Assembly (NCBI GenBank): GCA_031279745.1
Contig: JAITHN010000024.1
Coordinates: 1-5,446 of the forward strand
Length of the DNA: 5,446 nucleotides
Origin: Streptococcaceae bacterium
GTDB taxonomy: Bacteria > Bacillota > Bacilli > Lactobacillales > Streptococcaceae
Reading direction: 5' to 3'
How positions within the stretch are numbered: the first letter of the stretch is position 1; every line of letters begins with the position of its first letter. The notes under the pieces were generated by a model. That model did no database searches. It was not told where the DNA came from and saw only the letters and a list, made by a program, of their open reading frames with translations. This document shows positions 1 through 4,466 of the stretch, piece after piece. The position numbers were made by a program, and so were the translations under genes.

Positions 1-140
1 ATCAAAGCCGTGAACAGAGCCAAAAAGAGAGACTGGAAGCCCTCATCCAAAATAAGGCCTATACTCCTTACCTAATGGAAATCTTTGAAAGCATCCTTAA
101 AACTTCAAAAGATTTCCAATCCCAATCTCGTAAGTCCTAA
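1..140 (+). CDS. aroQ: Chorismate mutase, AroQ class (C-terminal part, 5' end outside window)
   Basis: This is the end of a reading frame that enters from the left edge; complete codons begin at base 3 and the TAA stop is at 138-140, giving 45 visible residues. The sequence starts QSREQ and ends SKDFQSQSRKS. In the family (AroQ/CM_2, all-helical, chorismate to prephenate for Phe and Tyr synthesis) an Arg in a D-x-x-RE motif and a Ser and a Gln four residues apart near the C-terminus contact the substrate. The visible SRE, and the S and Q of SKDFQ with the same four-residue spacing as Ser84/Gln88 of the E. coli P-protein mutase domain, fit this. The partial codon at bases 1-2 ends in AT, compatible with the expected Asp. 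The protein stops right after the mutase domain, which argues for a monofunctional enzyme of about 90 residues, because in the common fusions the mutase domain is N-terminal. It is convergent with prs. Confidence 0.8.
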   Translation, partial: QSREQSQKERLEALIQNKAYTPYLMEIFESILKTSKDFQSQSRKS

Positions 141-152
141 CCGCTTCGCTGA

Positions 153-172
153 TGCTTCTCGCAAGTGAGGCG
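153..172 (+). terminator. Weak GCAA-loop hairpin after chorismate mutase gene
   Basis: Thirteen bases after the chorismate mutase stop, an 8-base stem (153-160 with 165-172) closes on a GCAA tetraloop. It contains one T-T mismatch and two G-T pairs. No run of T follows on the plus strand, so a role as an intrinsic terminator is doubtful; it could be a 3'-end stabilising hairpin or chance. Confidence 0.25.
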
Positions 173-215
173 AATTGTCCAAAATAGGGGTTGTGTCATA
201 AATGCCAAGATTACA

Positions 216-257
216 AAACGCTGCTGAATGCAACAGTTGTTGCACACAGCAGCGTTT
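216..257. terminator. Two-part hairpin between convergent genes, probable bidirectional terminator
   Basis: Bases 216-226 (AAACGCTGCTG) pair perfectly with 247-257. After a 2x2 internal loop, bases 229-235 (TGCAACA) pair perfectly with 238-244, leaving a tiny loop. The structure starts 11 bases beyond the prs stop codon and 75 bases beyond the chorismate mutase stop. The outer stem carries A residues on one side and T on the other, so both strands end in TTT: the plus strand reads GCGTTTATCGTTT and the minus strand GCGTTTTGT. It is therefore a plausible shared terminator for both converging transcripts. The T-tracts are short, so efficiency is uncertain. Confidence 0.7.
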
Positions 258-268
258 ATCGTTTCATC

Positions 269-1237
269 TTAGACGTTTTTACTAAAAAGTGGTGAAACCG
301 GCTTATTCTCTTGGATACGCTTGATTGCTTCCCCAAGCAATGCTCCGATTGAAACTTCAATGATTTTATCAATCTTTGCCTCGTCCGGAAGATATATGGA
401 GTCCGTTACAACCAATTTGGTAATCGCAGAATTCTCGATTCGTTCCATCGCAGGACCTGATAGAACAGGGTGAGTACAAGACGCATAGATGGCAGTCGCT
501 CCTTTTTCTTGCAATGCATTGGCAGCGTTCTGAATCGTCCCTGCTGTATCAATCATGTCATCGATAAGCACACATTTTTTCCCTTGAACATTCCCAATGA
601 TATTCATGACTTCAGATACACCCGCTTTCGGACGGCGTTTATCAATGATTGCAATTGGGCTTTTCAAAATTTCAGCAAGTTTTCTCGCACGTGTGACCCC
701 ACCATGGTCAGGAGAGACTACAACGACATCTTCACCATGCAACCCTTGATCAATGAAATAGTTTGCGATTAACGGCGCACCCATCAGGTGATCCACTGGA
801 ATATCAAAGAACCCTTGGATTTGAGCGGCGTGTAAGTCAACCGTTAATAAGCGAGTCGCTCCAGCGATAGAAATCATATTCGCAACGAGTTTTGAAGTAA
901 TCGGTTCTCTCGCACGAGCTTTTCTGTCTTGACGCGCATAACCAAAATATGGAATGACGACATTCACAGTTTTTGCGCTCGCACGCTTTAAGGCGTCAAT
1001 CATAATCAACAATTCCATCAGATGATCATTCACAGGGTTCGATGTGGATTGAACAACATAGACATCCCTTCCACGAACTGTTTCCTCAATATTGATTTGA
1101 ATCTCTCCATCTGAAAACTGATTCACACTTAATTTTCCAAGCTCTACGCCTGCTTCTTTTGCAATCTTTTCTGCAAGTGGGTTATTCGAGTTTAATGAAA
1201 AAATCATCAAGTTGTTCTCGTTACACGTTCCGGTCAT
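269..1237 (-). CDS. prs: Ribose-phosphate pyrophosphokinase (PRPP synthetase), class I
   Basis: The 322-residue cytosolic enzyme transfers pyrophosphate from ATP to ribose-5-phosphate, making PRPP for purine, pyrimidine, His, Trp and NAD synthesis and for base salvage. Its length is close to the roughly 317 residues of Bacillus Prs. Family motifs appear in order: FSDGE (41-45), ARQDRKAR (101-108, ATP-binding loop), the signature DLHAAQIQGFFD (134-145), SPDHGGV (175-181), KRRP (200-203, catalytic flexible loop) and the PRPP-binding loop VLIDDMIDTAGT (223-234). The ATG at 1237 is preferred because AAAGGA lies 8 bases upstream and the resulting N-terminus aligns with the Bacillus protein; the ATG at codon 11 has no ribosome binding site. 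The gene is on the same strand as the deoB-punA-deoD operon but has its own promoter 30-60 bases upstream and a hairpin after it. It can use ribose-5-phosphate formed by DeoB, which links the neighbours metabolically. No key residue appears to be missing. Confidence 0.97.
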   Translation of the reverse strand: MTGTCNENNLMIFSLNSNNPLAEKIAKEAGVELGKLSVNQFSDGEIQINIEETVRGRDVYVVQSTSNPVNDHLMELLIMIDALKRASAKTVNVVIPYFGYARQDRKARAREPITSKLVANMISIAGATRLLTVDLHAAQIQGFFDIPVDHLMGAPLIANYFIDQGLHGEDVVVVSPDHGGVTRARKLAEILKSPIAIIDKRRPKAGVSEVMNIIGNVQGKKCVLIDDMIDTAGTIQNAANALQEKGATAIYASCTHPVLSGPAMERIENSAITKLVVTDSIYLPDEAKIDKIIEVSIGALLGEAIKRIQENKPVSPLFSKNV

Positions 1238-1245
1238 TTGTACTT

Positions 1246-1251
1246 TCCTTT
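1246..1251 (-). promoter_or_regulatory. Ribosome binding site of prs
   Basis: The minus strand reads AAAGGA with 8 bases before the ATG at 1237. This decides the start in favour of the 322-residue protein over an internal ATG ten codons later, which has no such site. Confidence 0.75.
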
Positions 1252-1269
1252 CATCTCTGTCTATTCCCC

Positions 1270-1298
1270 ATCATACTTTTGAAATCTATTTATTTCAA
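1270..1298 (-). promoter_or_regulatory. Sigma-A type promoter of prs
   Basis: On the minus strand the -35 box TTGAAA (1298-1293) and the -10 box TATGAT (1275-1270) each match the vegetative consensus at 5 of 6 positions and are separated by exactly 17 bases. The predicted transcription start is near 1263, leaving a leader of about 25 bases with the prs ribosome binding site. This suggests prs is transcribed independently of the deoB operon, although read-through from upstream is possible. A 7-base inverted repeat overlaps the -35 box and spacer. Confidence 0.75.
1279..1298. repeat. Inverted repeat overlapping the prs -35 box
   Basis: TTGAAAT (1279-1285) is the exact reverse complement of ATTTCAA (1292-1298), with 6 bases between. 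It covers the -35 box and most of the spacer of the prs promoter. It may be an operator, or simply AT-rich chance similarity; no regulator is recognisable from the motif. Confidence 0.45.
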
Positions 1299-1354
1299 GT
1301 TTTCAAAGATGCTTTTTAAAAATAAATCGCCTGACATTAAATCTTGATACAAGC

Positions 1355-1381
1355 AACGTCCCCCGAATAATCGGGAGCACT
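1355..1381 (-). terminator. Hairpin at the end of the deoB-punA-deoD-small peptide operon
   Basis: On the minus strand a core TCCCGA (1376-1371 side) pairs with TCGGGG around a TTAT loop (1367-1370). The stem extends through a G-U pair and, past a one-base bulge, to about 1355-1381. It begins at the stop codon of the 31-codon gene, where an operon terminator is expected. The T-tract downstream on the minus strand (GTTGCTTGTAT) is poor, so termination may be partial. The six T residues on the plus strand at 1383-1388 are the Lys-Lys codons of the small gene read backwards. Confidence 0.5.
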
Positions 1382-1475
1382 ATTTTTTATCATGCTTTTC
1401 CTTTGCTTTCACGAATGTCGTGAAAAGTGCAGCAAGGAGAATAAGGAGTAAAAATAGAATAAATAGAACTTTCAT
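1380..1475 (-). CDS. 31-residue single-helix membrane peptide, unknown function
   Basis: ATG at 1475 to TAG at 1380-1382 encodes 31 residues. Lys2 is followed by an uninterrupted hydrophobic stretch at residues 3-22 rich in Leu, Phe and Ile, then a charged tail KAKEKHDKK (23-31). This is the build of a single-pass membrane miniprotein: no cleavage motif is obvious, and the strongly basic C-terminus would favour staying on the cytoplasmic side. The ATG is preceded by AAAGGAGG at optimal spacing, the best ribosome binding site in the window. The start lies 15 bases after the deoD stop, so it appears to be the last gene of the operon, with a hairpin directly after it. I do not recognise the sequence. 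Possible roles, by analogy only, are a partner of a transporter or membrane enzyme, or a small toxic or regulatory peptide. Translation looks well supported; function is open. Confidence 0.7.
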   Translation of the reverse strand: MKVLFILFLLLILLAALFTTFVKAKEKHDKK

Positions 1476-1480
1476 TTTAT

Positions 1481-1488
1481 ACCTCCTT
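1481..1488 (-). promoter_or_regulatory. Strong ribosome binding site of the 31-codon gene
   Basis: The minus strand reads AAAGGAGGT followed by TATAAA and the ATG at 1475. This complements the 16S anti-Shine-Dalgarno sequence nearly perfectly with ideal spacing. It is stronger than the site of the upstream deoD (AAGGGGA) and is the main reason to accept so short a gene. Confidence 0.8.
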
Positions 1489-1490
1489 TG

Positions 1491-2201
1491 TTACGCTTTC
1501 CCTACTAAAGTTTCAAGTCCTACGACCATCATATCAGAGAAAGTCTTTTCTCTTTCTTCCGAAGTCGTTTCCTCACTTGTGACAAGTGAGTCGCTTACTG
1601 TCATAATCGCCAAAGCCTGCACTTGATACTGCTTTGCTAAATAGTAGAGAACAGCTGCTTCCATTTCAACAGCAAGATGCCCTTGATGCCCAAGTTTTAA
1701 ATTATCCTCAAAAAAATCAGAATAGAATAAGTCACTGGTTAATACCGGCCCAACATGCGTTGGGAAGTTTCTTTCTGAAGCGATATTATAGGCTTTATAA
1801 AGTAAGTCCCAATCACTCGTTGGAGCAATTGACACATGTGGCCAATCGTTCATCATAATCCTGCTCGTTGTAGAAGTACTCTGCGCAAGAACGAGATCAC
1901 GAACGTGCACATCCGCACTCAGACTTCCACAGCTTCCAATGCGAATTAACTTCTTAACACCATAATCCTTAATAAGTTCTGTCACGTAGATTGCCATGGA
2001 AGGCATTCCCATTCCAGTACCCATCACAGAGACACGCTCCCCTTTATACGTTCCAGTATAGCCTAGCATTCCACGTACATTATTAAATAAAACGGCATTT
2101 TCTAAAAAGTTTTCCGCAATATATTTTGCGCGAAGTGGATCTCCAGGCAATAAAATTTTATCTGCAATTTCGCCAACTTTTGCTTCAATATGAATACTCA
2201 T
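1491..2201 (-). CDS. deoD: Purine nucleoside phosphorylase, DeoD type (hexameric, broad specificity)
   Basis: The 236-residue protein phosphorolyses purine ribo- and deoxyribonucleosides, in this family including adenosine, to base plus (deoxy)ribose-1-phosphate in the cytosol. It can be numbered directly against E. coli DeoD, and all the residues I know to be important are in register: His4 (from the neighbouring subunit), Gly20 and Arg24 in LLPGDPLRAK, Arg43, Arg87 and Ser90 in IRIGSCGS (phosphate), Glu179-Met180-Glu181 in AVEMEA (ribose), and Asp204 with Arg217 (general acid pair at the base). Length matches the family. The start at 2201 follows AAAAGGGGA and lies 11 bases after the punA stop, so translation is probably coupled. 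The product feeds DeoB. It sits beside a second, structurally different phosphorylase, which together cover both 6-oxo and 6-amino purines. Confidence 0.97.
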   Translation of the reverse strand: MSIHIEAKVGEIADKILLPGDPLRAKYIAENFLENAVLFNNVRGMLGYTGTYKGERVSVMGTGMGMPSMAIYVTELIKDYGVKKLIRIGSCGSLSADVHVRDLVLAQSTSTTSRIMMNDWPHVSIAPTSDWDLLYKAYNIASERNFPTHVGPVLTSDLFYSDFFEDNLKLGHQGHLAVEMEAAVLYYLAKQYQVQALAIMTVSDSLVTSEETTSEEREKTFSDMMVVGLETLVGKA

Positions 2202-2212
2202 AATTCCCCTTT

Positions 2213-3031
2213 TTACAGTCTTCCAATAATCTTACGAACGAGTGCTTTAAAGTCCTCTTTCACGCGCTCAGTTGTTTCTACGACTTCTTCATGATTGAGT
2301 GAACTTTGCATACCTGCTGCTAAGTTCGTAATGCAAGAAATTCCAAGAACGCGTAATCCTGAATGAACCCCCACAATAACTTCTGGTACGGTAGACATTC
2401 CAACTGCGCTAGCCCCTAACACACGAGCCATACGGATTTCCGCAGGAGTTTCATATGTCGGTCCCGTGAGCCCCATGTATACTCCTTTTTGCAATTCTAT
2501 GCTTAATTCTTTTGCAACTGCTTGAGCAATTTCGCCATATTCCGCATCATACGCTTGGCTCATATCCGGGAATCGCACACCGATTTTCTCATCGTTTGGC
2601 CCGATCAATGGATTCGTCCCCATGAAATTCATATGATCTGTAATCAACATCAAGTCTCCTGGTGTGAAATGTTCGCCCACTCCTCCTGCCGCATTCGTTA
2701 CGATTAGGCTTTCTACGCCTAAAGAAGCGAAAACTCTAACAGGGAAAGTCACGGAAGACATCGGGTAACCTTCGTAAAAATGGAAACGCCCTTGCATCGC
2801 CAATACTTTTTTCCCAGACAATTCCCCGTAAACCAACTGTCCCGCATGTCCTTGAACAGTGGAAACGGGGAAGTTTGGAATTCCGTCATATTTGATAATT
2901 GTTGCTTTTTCAATCTCTTCAGCAAGTTCTCCAAGACCGCTTCCCAAGATCAAGGCGACATCTACTTCTACCACCCCTTGCTCACGTAGGTAACGCGTTG
3001 TTTCTAGTAATTTTTCATGTAAATCAGACAT
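2213..3031 (-). CDS. punA: Purine nucleoside phosphorylase, trimeric class (PunA/PupG)
   Basis: The 272-residue cytosolic enzyme cleaves inosine, guanosine and their deoxy forms with phosphate. Visible motifs are ILGSGLG (28-34, phosphate-binding Ser31), TVQGHAGQL (58-66), GRFHFYEGY (81-89, Arg and His contacting phosphate and sugar), VTNAAGGV (111-118), GPTYETPAE (190-198, Glu194 binding the purine), AVGMSTVPE (209-217) and ITNLAAG (234-240). Asn236 corresponds to the Asn that gives 6-oxopurine preference in this family and argues against a methylthioadenosine phosphorylase, which has Asp there. Start 3031 has AAGGAG at 3042-3037 and lies 12 bases after the deoB stop, so the genes are co-transcribed. 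The drm-pupG pair of Bacillus has the same order; the direct addition of deoD behind it differs from Bacillus subtilis, where deoD is elsewhere. Gene names punA, pupG and pnp are all used for this family. Confidence 0.96.
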   Translation of the reverse strand: MSDLHEKLLETTRYLREQGVVEVDVALILGSGLGELAEEIEKATIIKYDGIPNFPVSTVQGHAGQLVYGELSGKKVLAMQGRFHFYEGYPMSSVTFPVRVFASLGVESLIVTNAAGGVGEHFTPGDLMLITDHMNFMGTNPLIGPNDEKIGVRFPDMSQAYDAEYGEIAQAVAKELSIELQKGVYMGLTGPTYETPAEIRMARVLGASAVGMSTVPEVIVGVHSGLRVLGISCITNLAAGMQSSLNHEEVVETTERVKEDFKALVRKIIGRL

Positions 3032-3043
3032 GTTTTCTCCTTA

Positions 3044-4252
3044 TTAATTCAACTTATTTAAGAAACTTCTACCATTTTCAGTAGCGGGAACTTCAAAATT
3101 CTCTGCAATCGTTGCACTGATGTCCGAAAAGTGCCCAACTGGTAATTCTCCATGTCCTGACATCGCCTTTGAATAAATCATCAATGGAATATATTCTCTC
3201 GTATGGTCAGTTCCAACGTAGCTTGGGTCATTCCCATGATCTGCGGTAATCATGATGAGGTCTTCCTCACCCATCGCTTCTATCAATTCCGGAATGCGTT
3301 GATCAAACTCTTCTATTGCTTTGGCGTATCCGCTAATATCTCTGCGATGACCGAATAATGCGTCGAAATCAACCAAATTGGTAAAGCTGAACCCTTCGGA
3401 AAAAGACTCCTCTTTCATGGTTTCGAGCAGTCTGTCCACCCCAGCCATATTGCTTGCCGTATGTCCTTGATCGTGGTTAATTCCTTGGCCATTAAAGATG
3501 TCATGAATTTTCCCAACAGAATAAACGTCGACTCCGCCTTCAAGAAGCGAATCCATCACTGTTTTTCCAAAAGGAGAAAGGGCGTAGTCATGTCGACCAG
3601 CCGTTCGTACAAATTTCCCTGGTTCCCCGACAAAAGGTCTGGCAATAATCCTTCCAATCATATATGGGTCGTCAAGTGTAATTGAGCGTGTATATTCACA
3701 AATCTTATAAAGCTCTTCTAAAGGAATAACGTCCTCATGTGCTGCAATTTGCAATACTGGGTCAGCTGAAGTGTAGACGATTAAATCTCCAGATTCCAAC
3801 TGACGTGATCCAAAATCCTCGATGACTTTGGTTCCTGAGTATGGAAGATTCGCTTCCCTTATGATTTTCCGACCAGAAAATTCCTCAATCTTCGTCAATA
3901 AATCTTCTGGGAAACCGTCAGGAAATACACGGAATGGCGTTTGTATGTTCAAGCCCATAATCTCCCAATGCCCCGTCATCGTGTCCTTCCCTTTTGAAAC
4001 TTCTTGTAACTTCGTCACATAGCCGTCATGATCTTCTATTTGTTGAATTCCAACAAGCGGAGTCTCCCTTGGAATCTTTCCCAAGCCTAATTTCTCCATA
4101 TTCGGAACGTTCAAGCCATGAATGGCAGCAATATGCCCAAATGTATCACTCTTCGTATCATTTTGATCTAAGTTGAAAAAACGATCACTATCTGGCGCTG
4201 CCCCGATTCCCAATGAGTCCATCACAATCAAATGCACACGTTTGAATTTCAT
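3044..4252 (-). CDS. deoB: Phosphopentomutase
   Basis: The 402-residue member of the alkaline phosphatase superfamily interconverts (deoxy)ribose-1-phosphate and (deoxy)ribose-5-phosphate in the cytosol, using two Mn ions and a phosphorylated Thr. Numbered from the ATG at 4252: metal ligand Asp12 (VMDSLGIGAAPD), catalytic Thr91 in KGKDTMTGHWE, Asp297 and His302 in DFDALFGHRRD, Asp338-His339 in ADHGND, and His350 in GTDHTREY. The spacings match the Bacillus cereus enzyme, and length is normal (about 390-400). The frame can be extended to a GTG at 4309 (19 extra residues), but the ATG at 4252 has GAGAGG 7 bases upstream and starts exactly where the family does (MKFKRVHLIVMDS). It is the first gene of the operon with punA and deoD, whose sugar phosphate products it uses; the ribose-5-phosphate goes to Prs or the pentose phosphate pathway. 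No deoxyribose-phosphate aldolase gene is in the window. Confidence 0.97.
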   Translation of the reverse strand: MKFKRVHLIVMDSLGIGAAPDSDRFFNLDQNDTKSDTFGHIAAIHGLNVPNMEKLGLGKIPRETPLVGIQQIEDHDGYVTKLQEVSKGKDTMTGHWEIMGLNIQTPFRVFPDGFPEDLLTKIEEFSGRKIIREANLPYSGTKVIEDFGSRQLESGDLIVYTSADPVLQIAAHEDVIPLEELYKICEYTRSITLDDPYMIGRIIARPFVGEPGKFVRTAGRHDYALSPFGKTVMDSLLEGGVDVYSVGKIHDIFNGQGINHDQGHTASNMAGVDRLLETMKEESFSEGFSFTNLVDFDALFGHRRDISGYAKAIEEFDQRIPELIEAMGEEDLIMITADHGNDPSYVGTDHTREYIPLMIYSKAMSGHGELPVGHFSDISATIAENFEVPATENGRSFLNKLN

Positions 4253-4259
4253 TTCTATT

Positions 4260-4265
4260 CCTCTC
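4260..4265 (-). promoter_or_regulatory. Ribosome binding site fixing the deoB start
   Basis: The minus strand reads GAGAGG followed by AATAGAA and the ATG at 4252. It supports this start over the GTG at 4309, which would place a promoter box and palindrome inside the coding region. Confidence 0.7.
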
Positions 4266-4280
4266 TTTCTATTCCTTCCT

Positions 4281-4289
4281 AGTTTAACA
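4281..4289 (-). promoter_or_regulatory. Candidate extended -10 promoter for the deoB operon
   Basis: The minus strand reads TGTTAAACT, an extended -10 (TG plus one base) with TAAACT matching the consensus at 4 of 6. The -35 region (around 4304-4309, GTGAAG) is poor, as is tolerated with an extended -10. Transcription would start near 4274, about 22 bases before the start codon. A competing candidate, TGCTATTTT at 4347-4339, would give an 80-base leader. Which one is used cannot be settled by eye. Confidence 0.4.
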
Positions 4290-4292
4290 CGT

Positions 4293-4308
4293 TGAAGGAA
4301 TTCCTTCA
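4293..4308. repeat. Perfect 16-base palindrome upstream of deoB, possible operator
   Basis: TGAAGGAATTCCTTCA is its own reverse complement over 16 bases. It lies 41 bases upstream of the deoB ATG and exactly between the -10 and -35 positions of the nearer deoB promoter candidate, where a bound repressor would block polymerase. I cannot name the regulator. Confidence 0.6.
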
Positions 4309-4320
4309 CGGAATTCGTCG

Positions 4321-4333
4321 AAAACCGAACGTT
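4321..4333 (+). promoter_or_regulatory. PurBox, putative PurR binding site
   Basis: AAAACCGAACGTT matches the lactococcal PurBox consensus AWWWCCGAACWWT at 12 of 13 positions, including the whole CCGAAC core. In Lactococcus, PurR bound there activates purine genes when PRPP is high, with the box about 76 bases upstream of the start site. Here a box centred near 4328 and the candidate guaC start near 4404 give the same distance. guaC is a known PurR target in other Firmicutes. It also lies in the leader or upstream region of deoB, so control of both divergent units is possible. Confidence 0.65.
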
Positions 4334-4342
4334 TTTTCAAAA

Positions 4343-4358
4343 TAGCAAACGTTTTCTT
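4343..4358 (+). promoter_or_regulatory. cre-like site, putative CcpA operator
   Basis: The 16 bases match the Bacillus catabolite-responsive element consensus WTGNAARCGNWWWCAW at 14 positions; only the second base and the A near the end differ, and the central GNAARCGNWWWC is intact. It overlaps the distal deoB promoter candidate (4339-4347), so CcpA bound here could repress the nucleoside operon when a preferred sugar is present. This fits a catabolic role of deoB-punA-deoD. AT-rich sequence makes chance matches fairly common. Confidence 0.4.
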
Positions 4359-4368
4359 ATAAAAATTC

Positions 4369-4397
4369 TTGTTTTCCTAGCCTTTGCTCCTTAAACT
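4369..4397 (+). promoter_or_regulatory. Candidate weak promoter of guaC
   Basis: TTGTTT (4369-4374) and TAAACT (4392-4397) are separated by 17 bases and match consensus at 3 and 4 of 6. Such weak boxes are typical of activator-dependent promoters, and the PurBox lies at a fitting distance upstream. The start would be near 4404, within a 10-base palindrome TTCAATTGAA (4399-4408). A rival is TTTTCA (4334-4339), 18 bases, TATAAA (4358-4363), with a better -10 but overlapping the cre-like site. Confidence 0.4.
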
Positions 4398-4414
4398 ATT
4401 CAATTGAACGAATA
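4397..4414. repeat. Nested inverted repeats at the candidate guaC start site
   Basis: TATTC (4397-4401) pairs with GAATA (4410-4414) across 8 bases, and inside it TTCAATTGAA (4399-4408) is a perfect 10-base palindrome. The position just after the candidate -10 box would suit a repressor operator, but the motif is short and AT-rich. Confidence 0.3.
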
Positions 4415-4454
4415 ACCGAAGAGCTCGACTCCGAAATCGTAAAACACTTATTTT

Positions 4455-4461
4455 AAAGGAG
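4455..4461 (+). promoter_or_regulatory. Ribosome binding site of guaC
   Basis: AAAGGAG lies 5 bases before the ATG at 4467, a strong match that fixes the guaC start. Confidence 0.85.
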
Positions 4462-4466
4462 AAATT

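Noticed and set aside
470..772. 100-codon plus-strand frame antisense to prs
   Set aside because: It overlaps the most conserved part of prs and has no recognisable family or start signal.
1159..1347. 62-codon plus-strand frame over the prs start and promoter
   Set aside because: Antisense to the prs N-terminus and promoter, no ribosome site, low-complexity Ser/Phe/Lys composition.
1383..1388. Run of six T on the plus strand after the hairpin at 1360-1377, resembling a plus-strand terminator
   Set aside because: No plus-strand gene is upstream; the T run is the antisense of the terminal Lys codons of the 31-codon gene.
4253..4309. N-terminal extension of deoB from a GTG at 4309
   Set aside because: The 19 extra residues do not belong to the family, the ATG at 4252 has its own ribosome site, and the extension would cover the promoter candidate and palindrome.
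4404..4466. Purine riboswitch in the guaC leader
   Set aside because: I found only short pairings (for example around GAGCTC at 4421-4426) and none of the conserved three-way junction sequence of purine riboswitches.
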